Below are positions 34,610 to 43,619 of a stretch of 64,000 bases of DNA, one piece after another. The first letter of the stretch is position 1. Every line of letters begins with the position of its first letter. Position numbers and translations under genes: made by a program. The notes beneath the pieces are model-generated. The model was not told the DNA's origin. It made no database searches and worked only from the letters and a program-made list of their open reading frames with translations. The stretch lies in contig VENG01000024.1 in NCBI GenBank assembly GCA_009711705.1, forward strand, positions 96,836-160,835. Direction: 5' to 3'. This DNA comes from Bacillota bacterium. Lineage in GTDB: Bacteria; Bacillota; Desulfotomaculia; Desulfotomaculales; VENG01.

Positions 34610-34641
34610 AAGAACTCCCACTTCTAGAAGTGGGAGTTCTT
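34610..34641. repeat. Palindromic repeat family D, short form, probable tRNA operon terminator
   Basis: AAGAACTCCCACTT and its exact complement surround CTAG, giving 14-bp perfect arms. It lies 16 bases after the last tRNA in the direction of transcription and can serve as the terminator of the cluster. Confidence 0.75.
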
Positions 34642-34656
34642 ATAAATTAGATAAAG

Positions 34657-34731
34657 TGGAGCGGAAGACGGGATTCGAACCCGCGACCCTCGGCTTGGCA
34701 AGCCGATGCTCTACCACTGAGCTACTTCCGC
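34657..34731 (-). tRNA. tRNA-Gly (GCC), copy 1
   Basis: On the minus strand GCGGAAG opens the acceptor stem, the anticodon loop contains GCC, the T loop is TTCGAAT, and CCA is encoded. 75 bases. Confidence 0.95.
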
Positions 34732-34763
34732 ATAAAAAAAATATCTATTTTATTGTCTGCTTC

Positions 34764-34839
<76 letters not shown>

Positions 34840-34844
34840 AAAAC

Positions 34845-34920
34845 TGGCGGAGCTGACGAGACTTGAACTCGCGATCTCCGGCTTGACAGGCCGGCATGTT
34901 AACCACTACACCACAGCTCC
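34845..34920 (-). tRNA. tRNA-Asp (GTC), copy 1
   Basis: Acceptor stem GGAGCTG, anticodon loop CTGTCAA, T loop TTCAAGT, encoded CCA. 76 bases, 5 bases from tRNA-Phe. Confidence 0.95.
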
Positions 34921-34982
34921 ATATTATACTTGGAAAAATAAGGACCTACAACTTTGGGCAAGTTGTAAGCCCGTGCTCTCTT

Positions 34983-35057
34983 TGGAGGCGACTGCCGGAT
35001 TTGAACCGGCGGATGGAGGATTTGCAGTCCTCTGCCTTACCACTTGGCTAAGTCGCC
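34983..35057 (-). tRNA. tRNA-Cys (GCA)
   Basis: Acceptor stem GGCGACT, anticodon loop CTGCAAA, T loop TTCAAAT, encoded CCA. Only one copy, lying between the two Gly-Phe-Asp blocks. Confidence 0.95.
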
Positions 35058-35066
35058 GCAGACAAA

Positions 35067-35141
35067 TGGAGCGGAAGACGGGATTCGAACCCGCGACCCT
35101 CGGCTTGGCAAGCCGATGCTCTACCACTGAGCTACTTCCGC
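35067..35141 (-). tRNA. tRNA-Gly (GCC), copy 2
   Basis: Same sequence as copy 1 throughout the gene, 410 bases away. Confidence 0.95.
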
Positions 35142-35171
35142 ATAAAAAACTATTATTTTGTTGTCTGCTTC

Positions 35172-35247
<76 letters not shown>

Positions 35248-35252
35248 AAAAC

Positions 35253-35328
35253 TGGCGGAGCTGACGAGACTTGAACTCGCGATCTCCGGCTTGACAGGCC
35301 GGCATGTTAACCACTACACCACAGCTCC
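35253..35328 (-). tRNA. tRNA-Asp (GTC), copy 2
   Basis: Same sequence as copy 1 of tRNA-Asp. First gene of the cluster in the direction of transcription. Confidence 0.95.
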
Positions 35329-35433
35329 ACATTTTACACTATCGCCAGCGGGTTTGCCGTACCGCCGACAACATTAAGTATACAAAATCACAGATTAAAT
35401 GTCAATTGGTATTTTGCAACATTCGTCTTTTTT

Positions 35434-36309
35434 TTAACCAAACAAAAGGATTGAATCCCTGACTAGTTTTGCGGCCAGCAAAGCAGTTATCTGTGATTGA
35501 TCCAATACAGGGCACACTTCCACAATGTCCATTCCAATCACATTTAACCCCTGCAGGAGGTGAAGGGCATTTAGAATCTCCATCGAAGTACACCCACCGG
35601 GCTCCGGAGTGCCTGTGCCCGGAGCATAGGCCGGGTCCACCACATCAATATCCAGAGAAATATAGACCGGCAACCCTTTTATCTCATGTATTATATCATA
35701 TAAAGGCTCGGATATCTTACCCGGGTACATGTGGGTATGCCGGCTACCCCACTGAAATTCCTCACTGGTACCCGATCTAATACCGAATTGAAACACGTTA
35801 TCTCCACCCACCACTTCGGAAATTCGACGCATTACTGTAGCATGAGAAAATTTTTCTCCTAAATAGTCATCACGCAGGTCTGCGTGGGCGTCGAAATGAA
35901 GCACTACCAGTCCAGGATATGATTCCGCGGCCTTTTTAACAGCCGGCAAACTAACCAAATGTTCACCGCCTAGCAGGAGTGGTTTCTTTCCGCCTTTGAT
36001 GATAGTTTCCAGTGCCTTTTCTATACATATCAGGCTTTTTTTTGCACTTCCGAGGGGTAGCGAGATATCCCCAGCATCAAAGTAATTCCGGTCAGCCAGG
36101 TCTCTTTGTAGGTCGAAACTAAATTCCTCTAACCCTTCGGATACATTTCTAATTTCAGCCGGACCAAAACGGCTCCCGGGGCGAAAACTAGCTGTAAAAT
36201 CCATAGGTGCCCCTACGATAACCACCGAGCATTTGTCATATGAACAATTATCATAGGTATCCCTTGCCCCCATAAAAGTGCCTAATCTATCGGTTAAACC
36301 AGTGAACAA
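35434..36309 (-). CDS. speB: Agmatinase (ureohydrolase family)
   Basis: 291 residues. Ureohydrolases use two Mn ions; the ligands are visible in GGEHLVSL (near 115), HFDAHADLRDD (near 138) and SLDIDVVDPAYAPGTGTPEPGG (near 217). Agmatinase splits agmatine into putrescine and urea. Genes for arginine decarboxylase and spermidine synthase lie just upstream on the same strand, which supports agmatine as substrate. TTG start after GGGGGG. A short plus-strand gene separates it from speE. Confidence 0.9.
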   Translation of the reverse strand: MFTGLTDRLGTFMGARDTYDNCSYDKCSVVIVGAPMDFTASFRPGSRFGPAEIRNVSEGLEEFSFDLQRDLADRNYFDAGDISLPLGSAKKSLICIEKALETIIKGGKKPLLLGGEHLVSLPAVKKAAESYPGLVVLHFDAHADLRDDYLGEKFSHATVMRRISEVVGGDNVFQFGIRSGTSEEFQWGSRHTHMYPGKISEPLYDIIHEIKGLPVYISLDIDVVDPAYAPGTGTPEPGGCTSMEILNALHLLQGLNVIGMDIVEVCPVLDQSQITALLAAKLVRDSILLFG

Positions 36310-36501
36310 ATTATTTCCCCCCTATAATTTTGAGATGCAAAACTGGAATACAAAGCCACAAGGAAAACGAAACATAATGTAGAAGGATGTTATAGACTAA
36401 ATAATGCAGCAAAAAAATAACCCCAAGTTACTGGACAAAACTTCATAGTTATAGTATAAATGTTAACATCCCCAAATCATATCTATAAGGAGGGGAATTT
36501 T

Positions 36502-36759
36502 ATGAGCAAGAATAGAATTCCAATAACACTTGAAGTTCTCGAGCATTTGCGCACCCACATAATAAACCAGGAAACTGACTTTTGCAATTTTGACATTGAA
36601 GTTGCCAGAAGCTTTTCCGGCAAAACCAGTGTCCGTTTTATAGACACCGATAATGGCGTTATTATAGAACAATACTTCCTGGAAGACGACATTGACGAAA
36701 TGACCGAAGATAACGTGGATCTGCAGATACTCCTCCGCCGCCGTGATTTACCCTTTTAA
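36502..36759 (+). CDS. Hypothetical small acidic protein
   Basis: 85 residues (ITLEVLEHLRTHIINQETD...DDIDEMTEDNVDLQILLRRRD), acidic, no recognised domain. ATG after AAGGAGGGG, a strong site; an in-frame TTG at 36460 is not supported. It runs opposite to the polyamine genes between which it lies and has a clear terminator. Confidence 0.65.
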   Translation: MSKNRIPITLEVLEHLRTHIINQETDFCNFDIEVARSFSGKTSVRFIDTDNGVIIEQYFLEDDIDEMTEDNVDLQILLRRRDLPF

Positions 36760-36768
36760 AAACTGATC

Positions 36769-36806
36769 AAAGCCCCTGCCGGCTAAAAGACAGGGGCTTT
36801 GTTTTA
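36769..36806 (+). terminator. Terminator after the small acidic-protein gene
   Basis: AAAGCCCCTG and CAGGGGCTTT enclose a 12-base loop, followed by GTTTTA. Confidence 0.8.
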
Positions 36807-36883
36807 TCTTCGCACAGCCTATAAGATCCCGCCCTCTTAGGTCGGGGATTAACAGGCTGTAAGCTCGAAATAAGTGCGACTAA

Positions 36884-36915
36884 GGTTCAGATGGGGTGAA
36901 AACCCCACCTGAACC
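36884..36915. repeat. Hairpin GGTTCAG...CTGAACC downstream of speE
   Basis: GGTTCAG-A-TGGGGT-GAAA-ACCCCA-C-CTGAACC is a near-perfect stem with a GAAA loop. With the preceding stretch (from about 36830, a second hairpin CCCGCCCT...) it looks like an IS200/IS605-type right end without a transposase. It may also end speE transcription. Confidence 0.5.
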
Positions 36916-36924
36916 AAGTCTTCT

Positions 36925-37755
36925 TTATTTATTGAGATATTCTTGAACAAAGGGCGGTAATATAAATGAACTATGATGAATATCTGCACTATACCATTTG
37001 GTCTCAAATTGCGGAATCTCCTCAGGCTTAACAGCTAAAGGATCATATTTTTTGGAACCCATGGAAAATGTCCACGCGCCGCCGGGATATGTGGGAACAA
37101 CCCCATGAAACAAACGAGCTATGGGAAATATACCTGACAACGTCTTTTGTACGTTTTGAATTATTTCTCGGTTAAAGAAGGGAGACTCCGTCTGGGCTAC
37201 AAAAAGGCCGTCTTCTTTTAAAGCGTCATGCACTTGACGGTAAAACTCTTCACTAAAGAGCCCCACAGCTGGTCCCACCGGATCAGTGGAATCTATAATT
37301 ATCATATCATATGTATTCTTATGTTCCTGTACATGTTTGATGCCGTCTTCCACACGAATCTCCACCCTGGGGTCCTTAAACCCCGAGGATAAAGTAGGCA
37401 AATGTTGCTTTGCCGCCTCGATCACTTTTTCGTCTATTTCAACATGAACAGCCTTTTCCACTTCTTTATGTTTGACAATTTCCCTTATTGTTCCGCCGTC
37501 ACCGCCGCCGACTACCAAAACCTTGCGCGGGTTATGGTGAGTCACTAATCCCACATGAGTAATCATTTCGTGATAAACAAATTCATCACGCTCCGTGGTT
37601 TGAATGACATTGTCCAGCGTAAGCATACGGCCGAATTCCGGGGTATCCAAAACAGCCACTTTCTGAAAGTCAGATACTTCATTATATAGAACTTTTTTTA
37701 CTCTACAGCTGATCCGCAAGTTCTTGGTTTGATCTTCCGTGAACCAAACTTCCAC
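36925..37755 (-). CDS. speE: Spermidine synthase (polyamine aminopropyltransferase)
   Basis: 276 residues, typical length. SpeE transfers aminopropyl from decarboxylated SAM to putrescine. Seen: SRVKKVLYNEVSDFQKVAV-like N-terminal beta domain, LDNVIQTTERDEFVYHEM near 48, VLVVGGGDGGTIREI near 80 (SAM site), VEIDEKVIEAAKQHLP, and IIIDSTDPVGPA near 152. GTG start after GGAGGAGA. Part of the polyamine group with the arginine decarboxylase upstream. No SAM decarboxylase gene is visible in the window. Confidence 0.93.
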   Translation of the reverse strand: MEVWFTEDQTKNLRISCRVKKVLYNEVSDFQKVAVLDTPEFGRMLTLDNVIQTTERDEFVYHEMITHVGLVTHHNPRKVLVVGGGDGGTIREIVKHKEVEKAVHVEIDEKVIEAAKQHLPTLSSGFKDPRVEIRVEDGIKHVQEHKNTYDMIIIDSTDPVGPAVGLFSEEFYRQVHDALKEDGLFVAQTESPFFNREIIQNVQKTLSGIFPIARLFHGVVPTYPGGAWTFSMGSKKYDPLAVKPEEIPQFETKWYSADIHHSSFILPPFVQEYLNK

Positions 37756-37867
37756 TTGTTATCTCCTCCCTAATAGTAATCTCAGCACTTGGGGAACAGG
37801 AACAACAGCCTTCAGCCACCCCTGCCCCCTGTACATTTAAAAACTCCGGCGAAAAAACTGAATTAGG

Positions 37868-38326
37868 CTAATACCACAACGGTACTGCAGCCAGGGCACA
37901 GCCTATGCGCTCCACTTTATGGTCCACAGCTTTTATTTTCATATCCACTAAGTCCATATTGCGGGAAACAAATGCCTCTTTGATCATGTCGGCCACTTTC
38001 TTTTCCGCTTCATCCTGATTACAACGGCCGGAAAACTCCATAATGACTCCAAAGGAATCAGCGGAGAGACCAACTCCTACAGCAGCGGATATTATATCAC
38101 CCGGTGTCTCGCTGACAATAAAGCCATAGGCAGTGGGAACCAAAGATCCTGGAGGAATAACAAGACCGGAGTCATATTCCGCACTGGGCGGGAGTATGCT
38201 GCTTACCCTGATCAAATTAATGTTTCCGATACCACCTTCTAAAAGGGCGTTATCGAAGGCCGTCAAGTGATTATGTCCCTCAGCCTTGGCAGCTGTAAGA
38301 AAAAACTTCTTTGGGGTAGGTAACAT
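37868..38326 (-). CDS. pdaD: Pyruvoyl-dependent arginine decarboxylase
   Basis: 152 residues. The enzyme is made as a proenzyme that cleaves itself at a Ser-Ser bond to form a pyruvoyl group; IRVSSILPPSAEYDSG near residue 42 holds that site. Other family marks: GLVIPPGSLVPTAYG and FGVIMEFSGRCNQDEAE. It turns arginine into agmatine, the substrate of SpeB. ATG at 38326 after AGGGGGA; a longer frame to 38467 is not supported. speE follows after 112 bases. Confidence 0.92.
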   Translation of the reverse strand: MLPTPKKFFLTAAKAEGHNHLTAFDNALLEGGIGNINLIRVSSILPPSAEYDSGLVIPPGSLVPTAYGFIVSETPGDIISAAVGVGLSADSFGVIMEFSGRCNQDEAEKKVADMIKEAFVSRNMDLVDMKIKAVDHKVERIGCALAAVPLWY

Positions 38327-38500
38327 GAGTAATTCCCCCTTAATTCTAATTTGTCGAACGACAACCAATATTATATCAGACCAAGAACAAAAATAAATAG
38401 CAACTACATTTTTAGAGGGTAAAAAATTGTTAATGAATAATAACTGCGTACTTATGACATTATACAAACAGTATGTAAATTAAGTTTAAGGAGGCATATC

Positions 38501-38962
38501 ATGTCTAAAACCGTAATAAGCACATTTCCAAACCAGGAAGCAGCTGAAAAGGCTGTAAATACTTTACGTCAACAAGGATATGACAAAGAAATCTCCGTCA
38601 TTGCACAGGATAAGGAACAGCAAAATAACGGACAGCCCGACACAGTTACCGACGGCACATCCACAGGAGGGGTTCTAGGAGGCCTGGCAGGCCTGGCAGT
38701 AGGTGCCGGGGCACTTGCCATTCCCGGTATCGGCCCTGTTATTGCCGCCGGTCCAATAGCCGGACTTCTCTCCGGGGCAGCAGCAGGCGGCATAGCCGGT
38801 GGCCTTGTAGATTACGGAATCCCTAAAGAGCGCAGCGAATACTATGAACAAAAAGTAAAACAAGGGCATGCATTAGTTTCCGTGCAGTCTGCACCTGAAA
38901 AAACCAACAATGCGGCCGAAACACTGCGCCGCGAAGGAGCACAGGACGTGGAAGTGCACTAG
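38501..38962 (+). CDS. General stress protein 17M-like (YflT family)
   Basis: 153 residues. The N-terminal about 45 residues form the YflT domain (KTVISTFPNQEAAEKAVNTL), then a very Gly/Ala-rich stretch GGVLGGLAGLAVGAGALAI to SGAAAGGIAGGLVDYGIP (about 60-105), a glycine-zipper-like membrane segment, and a C-terminal segment ending DVEVH. Such proteins are induced by stress in Bacillus; the function is unknown. ATG after AAGGAGG. Confidence 0.8.
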   Translation: MSKTVISTFPNQEAAEKAVNTLRQQGYDKEISVIAQDKEQQNNGQPDTVTDGTSTGGVLGGLAGLAVGAGALAIPGIGPVIAAGPIAGLLSGAAAGGIAGGLVDYGIPKERSEYYEQKVKQGHALVSVQSAPEKTNNAAETLRREGAQDVEVH

Positions 38963-38984
38963 CCACAAGTAAGACCGTATACCT

Positions 38985-39040
38985 AAAAGGGGACAGGCAC
39001 CTTTTATAAAATCAAATAAAAGGTGCCTGTCCCCCTTTTT
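38985..39040. repeat. Palindromic repeat family B, copy 2
   Basis: AAAAGGGGACAGGCACCTTT and the complement form about 20-bp arms around a short AT loop, followed by a T run. It sits between two converging genes and can terminate both. Confidence 0.8.
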
Positions 39041-39051
39041 TTTCAAAGCCG

Positions 39052-39900
39052 TTAAATTTCTTGATATATTTGCTTATAAATAAGGGCGTCTTCAGCCTGT
39101 CTACCTGCCGATTCACAAATTATAGTAGGATTTAGTTTTCTTTCCTTTATTAATTCAGCCAACGGCTTAAAAGGCGGTCCGTAGCCTTCATCTAGCAGGG
39201 TCCGGTGCCGTTTCTCCCCGGCCTTTGTGTACTCGATGGGACTAAAATGGATATGTAGGTTAATGACGGCTTCTTTAGATAACCCCGTTTCTATTCTGTC
39301 CAGTATTTCAGCAAAGTCTTCTTTGGTTTCCAGCTTTCCGCCCATGACAGCATGCAAGTGTCCGAAATCTACTGTGGGAACTACAGAAGGGCCTGTTCGG
39401 CATAACTTTATTATTTCCTCCACCGTCCCCAAAAGTGACGACTTACCCATAGTTTCCGGGGCCAATTTTATATCCCCGAACCCCTTTTCTTCAGCCTCCG
39501 TCACCACTTCCGACAGTGTGTTTACGGCCCTCTCCATTGCTTGTGACCTTTTCATCCCCGAAGTGGCGCCAGGATGAAAAACCACCTTGGTTGCCCCCAT
39601 CCATTTCGCCGCTTGTAAAGATTTCATCAAGTGCCCCTTTGTTTTTTCCCGCTTTTCAGCGTCGGGCGTAGCCAGGTTTATATAATAAGGTCCGTGAATA
39701 CTCAATGCAATGCCGTTCTCCCGGGCTTTTTCACCCAGGCGTCGAGCGGTCTCCTCCTTTAGCCTAACTCCCCGAGAACATTGGTACTCGTAGGCGCGAA
39801 GACTCATTTTTATTAACCAAGCCGGCATATCCAAAGAGGATTTATACCCCTGGTCATAAAAGGACTGGGAATTGCCTGCCGCACCGAATCTGACATCCAT
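39052..39900 (-). CDS. Endonuclease IV-like TIM-barrel protein
   Basis: 282 residues of the AP endonuclease family 2. Seen: SIHGPYYINLATPD near 62-75, KVVFHPGATSG near 105, LAPETMGKSSLLGTVEEI near 145, PTVDFGHLHAVMGG near 180, INLHIHFSPIEY near 215, ICESAGRQAEDAL near 265; these His/Glu/Asp residues match the three-metal site of Nfo. It probably cuts DNA at abasic sites, though some relatives are sugar isomerases. ATG at 39900 after GGGGAGGAA. Monocistronic. Confidence 0.85.
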   Translation of the reverse strand: MDVRFGAAGNSQSFYDQGYKSSLDMPAWLIKMSLRAYEYQCSRGVRLKEETARRLGEKARENGIALSIHGPYYINLATPDAEKREKTKGHLMKSLQAAKWMGATKVVFHPGATSGMKRSQAMERAVNTLSEVVTEAEEKGFGDIKLAPETMGKSSLLGTVEEIIKLCRTGPSVVPTVDFGHLHAVMGGKLETKEDFAEILDRIETGLSKEAVINLHIHFSPIEYTKAGEKRHRTLLDEGYGPPFKPLAELIKERKLNPTIICESAGRQAEDALIYKQIYQEI

Positions 39901-40101
39901 GCTTATTCCTCCCCGATATATTACATTTATTCTAACTTTATCATTCCTCATATCTACCCTTTAAAATCAAAACTGATTTTGAACAATTATAACGTTAATA
40001 ATAATGATTTTAAATAGAGCATTTTCGTGATAAATTAGAAATAACTCTGTACGCACAAAAAAAGCGATTAAAAAAAATGAACCAACAACGGAGGGGTAAA
40101 G

Positions 40102-40611
40102 ATGCACAATTTTTCCAAGCTCACTTCGATAATTAGATCTAAACTAGAAAAACTGGAAGACCCGGAGGACAGCCTGGAAGCAGCCTGGCAACAGCAGTTG
40201 GATGTATTGCATAAGCTAAAGGCAAGCCTCGGAAGCATGCGTACCACACGATTATACATGGAAGGACAATGGGCAAAGCTTAGCTACGAAACCAGGACCA
40301 ACCAGCAGCACCAAACGCCTAAATTAAGAAATCTGGAGATGGAAATAGAAGAGTTAAAATCAAAGGAAAAACATCTTGATTACCTCTACAGGGAATTAAA
40401 AACTCAAATCGAGGATTATAGAATGCAAAAAGACCTCTTAAAAGCCCGATATGCGGCTGCCCAAACCGTGGCCAAAAACCAAAAAGCTGTGTTGGGTAAG
40501 GACAATGAAAATTTGAGAGCCAAACAATCAATGAATGAATTAGTTGAAACCGTTCTCCAGTTAGAAGCCAAGGCTGCTGCAATAGACGAGCTAGTTAAAG
40601 ACCAAACATAA
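40102..40611 (+). CDS. PspA/IM30-like coiled-coil protein
   Basis: 169 residues, almost all helical with long heptad stretches (LRNLEMEIEELKSKEKHLDYLYRELKTQ is one). The pattern RSKLEKLEDPEDSLEAAWQQQL near the N-terminus resembles PspA/IM30 family members, which bind and stabilise stressed membranes, but it is shorter than the usual 220 residues. ATG after GGAGGGG. Confidence 0.6.
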   Translation: MHNFSKLTSIIRSKLEKLEDPEDSLEAAWQQQLDVLHKLKASLGSMRTTRLYMEGQWAKLSYETRTNQQHQTPKLRNLEMEIEELKSKEKHLDYLYRELKTQIEDYRMQKDLLKARYAAAQTVAKNQKAVLGKDNENLRAKQSMNELVETVLQLEAKAAAIDELVKDQT

Positions 40612-40615
40612 AAAC

Positions 40616-40713
40616 AAGAAAAGCGCGCTAAATCAGTTCCCTTAGCGCGCGCTTTTTAGTACTTTTTTCCTTTGTCCTTGCCATTTATATGGCAAGGTAT
40701 ACTTTCCTAAAGT
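40616..40713. repeat. Dispersed about 98-bp repeat, family A, copy 2
   Basis: AAAGCGCGCTAA-ATCAGTTCCC-TTAGCGCGCGCTTTT is followed by CCTTGCCATTTATATGGCAAGG and ACTTTCCTAAAGT. It is nearly identical to 45713-45809 along its full length. With the family B copy next to it, it fills most of the gene-free stretch 40612-40924. Confidence 0.85.
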
Positions 40714-40730
40714 GTAAAAAAGCAAAAAGG

Positions 40731-40773
40731 GGACAGGCACCTTTTATAAAAGAGGTGCCTGTCCCCTTTTTTG
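40731..40773. repeat. Palindromic repeat family B, copy 3
   Basis: AAAAAGGGGACAGGCACCT and its complement form 19-bp arms around TTTATAAAAG, ending in T6. Immediately follows the family A repeat. Confidence 0.8.
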
Positions 40774-40924
40774 CACCTTATTTCCGGGATTGACTATACC
40801 AAATTCTTTCTTACCTGAGCACATCTTATTTGAAATTTTTACCAGGTAAGTTCAAAAACGGAAGGAAAATATATCGTTTTCCAGAATTAGGTTATTATAG
40901 CCAATACTGACATGGGGTGAAGTA

Positions 40925-42496
40925 ATGAATAAAAGGAAATTTACCGGCTTTCTTATGATATGTATTTTGTTAGCCTGGCTAATGATGCCGGTCAGAGGAG
41001 AAAATAACGGCAGTACCCCCGCTTTATTCCAGCCGCAATCCCAACCAGATGGGATAACTTATGCGTATTCCCAGTCTTGCCGCACTCTCGATCCTGCTAC
41101 AGCACGGGATGATGCATCGGCACTGGTGATTTCTAATATATTTGAGGGTCTGGTTAAGTTTTCCAAGGGGTCCAGAAAAATTGAACCCTGCCTGGCAGAA
41201 AGCTGGGAGATTTCCGAAGACGGGCTGGAATGGACTTTTTATCTTCGCCGTGGAGTTAAATTCCACGATGGTACATCCTTTGACGCCAAAGCTGTCAAAT
41301 TTAGTGTCGAGCGTCAGTTGAATGATAGTACGGAAATGATTTATGTACGGTTTGTTTACGGTCCTTTGAAAGAAATTCAAGTTATAGATGACTACACCGT
41401 TAAATTCATTCTAAAATATCCATACACACCGTTTTTAAACAATCTAGCCATGCCTTTTGCGGCACCGGTAGTCAGCCCTGCATCTGTAAAAAAATATGGT
41501 ATTGATTCCAAACTGCATCCGTCAGGAACTGGGCCTTATAAATTGTCCAGCTGGGAAAAAGATGTGATTAAACTTTCCCGTAATAATACTTATTGGGGAG
41601 AACAGCCAAAAAGCCCCGCCATAACTTTTATTACTATTCCCTCTGAAGAGGAAAGGATTAATTTATTGAAAAAAGGAGAAATTCACATAGCCTCACATGT
41701 TTCGCCACAAAAAGCTCAAATTTTGAAGCTGAGTGGATTTAAATCTTTTCGCGTAACGGGTTTAGACGTAAGTTATCTGGGGCTATATGTCAATAAACCT
41801 CCTTTTTCTTACCATGCAGCCCGTAAAGCGGTGGACACAGCTCTGGACCGTGTACTTCTGGTGCAGAAAACATTAAACGGTCAAGGTGTACCGGCAGCTT
41901 CATATCTGCCTCCTTCGATGATTAGCAAAAATTATATGTGCACAACTCCTGACAAGTCAAAAGCTAAAGAATTACTTGCCAGTGTTCCTTTCCAAGACAA
42001 AAACATAACAATTATAACTTATAAGGGTACCAGGCCTTATAATTCGGCCGGAGGAGATACCCTGGCCTATGGCGTGGCAGAACAGTTGAGGGCAATCGGA
42101 ATTAAGGTTAATGTAAAATCGTATGACTGGAATCAATATAAAAAAGCACTTGCCCGGCAAGAAGGGGATGCTTTTCTGTATGGATGGATAAGTGATAACG
42201 GTGACCCGGATAACTTTCTCTATCCTTCCTTCGCCGGGGCACACATCGATACCGGCCTTAATATAAGCCACTTTCAAAACCAAGAGCTAGACACACTACT
42301 ACTGGACGCTCAGCGCAGTCAAAAACCGGCGGTGCGGGAGGAATTATACTTAAAGTCACTGGATATACTGGAAAACGAAGTACCCTGGGTCGTTTTAAAT
42401 CATAGTCTGCGCATAACGATTACCTCCCCCTCACTTTCAGGTTACACCCCCTACCCCACTGGGTGGGACAGACTGAATAATACATGGTTAGAATAA
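40925..42496 (+). CDS. Peptide/nickel-type ABC transporter substrate-binding protein
   Basis: 523 residues of SBP family 5. A signal peptide (FTGFLMICILLAWLMMPVRG, no lipobox Cys) is followed by the mature protein: CRTLDPATARDDASALVISNIFEGLVKF, LAESWEISEDGLEWTFYLRRGVKFHDG, and LYGWISDNGDPDNFLYPSF near the C-terminal third. It would bind oligopeptides, dipeptides or similar ligands outside the cell. The permease and ATPase genes are absent here, so it depends on a transporter encoded elsewhere or acts as a sensor. Confidence 0.88.
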   Translation: MNKRKFTGFLMICILLAWLMMPVRGENNGSTPALFQPQSQPDGITYAYSQSCRTLDPATARDDASALVISNIFEGLVKFSKGSRKIEPCLAESWEISEDGLEWTFYLRRGVKFHDGTSFDAKAVKFSVERQLNDSTEMIYVRFVYGPLKEIQVIDDYTVKFILKYPYTPFLNNLAMPFAAPVVSPASVKKYGIDSKLHPSGTGPYKLSSWEKDVIKLSRNNTYWGEQPKSPAITFITIPSEEERINLLKKGEIHIASHVSPQKAQILKLSGFKSFRVTGLDVSYLGLYVNKPPFSYHAARKAVDTALDRVLLVQKTLNGQGVPAASYLPPSMISKNYMCTTPDKSKAKELLASVPFQDKNITIITYKGTRPYNSAGGDTLAYGVAEQLRAIGIKVNVKSYDWNQYKKALARQEGDAFLYGWISDNGDPDNFLYPSFAGAHIDTGLNISHFQNQELDTLLLDAQRSQKPAVREELYLKSLDILENEVPWVVLNHSLRITITSPSLSGYTPYPTGWDRLNNTWLE

Positions 42497-42625
42497 CAAG
42501 AGAAAAATTAATTTATTTGTCCCACTGAAAAGATTTTTTTCCTAGAAGTACCATTAATAGTTAATGCCTCGCTGTAGCATAATACAGAATGTATAATTCA
42601 ATTCTATTCTTAGGAGGTATACCGA

Positions 42626-43489
42626 TTGGATCAAATGTATCAACTACAGCAACAAATCCAGAGAATGCGCCAAGAAATCAACACCGTTGTGCAGATGACA
42701 AACCAACTCCAACAAGCCGAACAAAATAACGCCGCTAACCTTTCCAGGCTCCAGCAGCATGAGAGCACAGCATCTCAGCAATTGCAACGTATTCAGCAAG
42801 TCTGCAATCAGGTTAGTCAGGATCTAAACCAGGTCAGCAGCATAACCCAACAAATATCCTCTTCCGCTCTTGCCATGCAGCCAAACACAGGGTTTACTGC
42901 TTACGGCCAGAGGCCAGGCACCATAGGAGGACATCAGCAGTATACCATGCTGCAGCCAGGCACTTCTGGAGGGTACACTCAAATGACCACCGGACAACAG
43001 CCGGCAACTTACGGGAGCTATGCTCAATACTCACCTACAAGTTTTTCCGGCTACAATCAAACGGGAACAGGATTCAATACCGCCTTTTCCTCAACGAACC
43101 AACAATATAATCCTAACTACAATCAGGGTGGTTACTTTAGCAGTTCCATGGCATACAGCCCGACATCTTACCAAAATTTCCAGCAGCAGTACCAGCAAAA
43201 CCAACGAAACCAACAAAATCAACAGAACCAGCAGCAGTACCAGCAAAACCAGGCCATCAGCCAGCAAGCAAACCAGCTTACCCAGCAGCGGAATATGATG
43301 TCTCCTAATAACCTGAGCCCGATGGGCGCCAGCCAGTATGCCGGAACAAATGCGATGGGAACCGGTTTCCAAAACCTGCAAAACCAACAAAACCAGCAGC
43401 AGTACCAAGAAAACCAGGCCATCAGCCAGCAAGCAAATCAGCTTGCTCAGCAAAAATATGCTATCCCAGGTGAGTTGGGATACCAATAA
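42626..43489 (+). CDS. Gln/Asn-rich low-complexity protein
   Basis: 287 residues. The first about 80 form a Gln-rich coiled coil (YQLQQQIQRMRQEINTVVQM, then QQLQRIQQVCNQVSQDLNQV). The middle is Gly/Thr/Tyr-rich. The last about 100 residues are Gln/Asn-rich and contain a duplicated segment NQAISQQANQL-[TA]-QQ preceded by QQNQQQYQ. No signal peptide. The first part is like spore-coat-associated proteins of Clostridia, the last like bacterial prion-like domains; neither role is shown. TTG start after AGGAGG. Confidence 0.75.
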   Translation: MDQMYQLQQQIQRMRQEINTVVQMTNQLQQAEQNNAANLSRLQQHESTASQQLQRIQQVCNQVSQDLNQVSSITQQISSSALAMQPNTGFTAYGQRPGTIGGHQQYTMLQPGTSGGYTQMTTGQQPATYGSYAQYSPTSFSGYNQTGTGFNTAFSSTNQQYNPNYNQGGYFSSSMAYSPTSYQNFQQQYQQNQRNQQNQQNQQQYQQNQAISQQANQLTQQRNMMSPNNLSPMGASQYAGTNAMGTGFQNLQNQQNQQQYQENQAISQQANQLAQQKYAIPGELGYQ

Positions 43490-43523
43490 GATAAAGACCC
43501 GCTAAAGCGGGTCTTTATCTTAT
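43486..43523. terminator. Strong terminator with 18-bp perfect arms
   Basis: ATAAGATAAAGACCCGCT and its exact complement are separated by AA. The stop codon of the Gln-rich gene lies inside the left arm. Confidence 0.85.
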
Positions 43524-43619
43524 TTACGAAATAACGGCAGGGTTAGACAAAATAAGCTCTTAACAATTTATGGATTTTTGATTATAATATGGTAAAGAGC
43601 GCCACAAGGGGGTGTCAGT

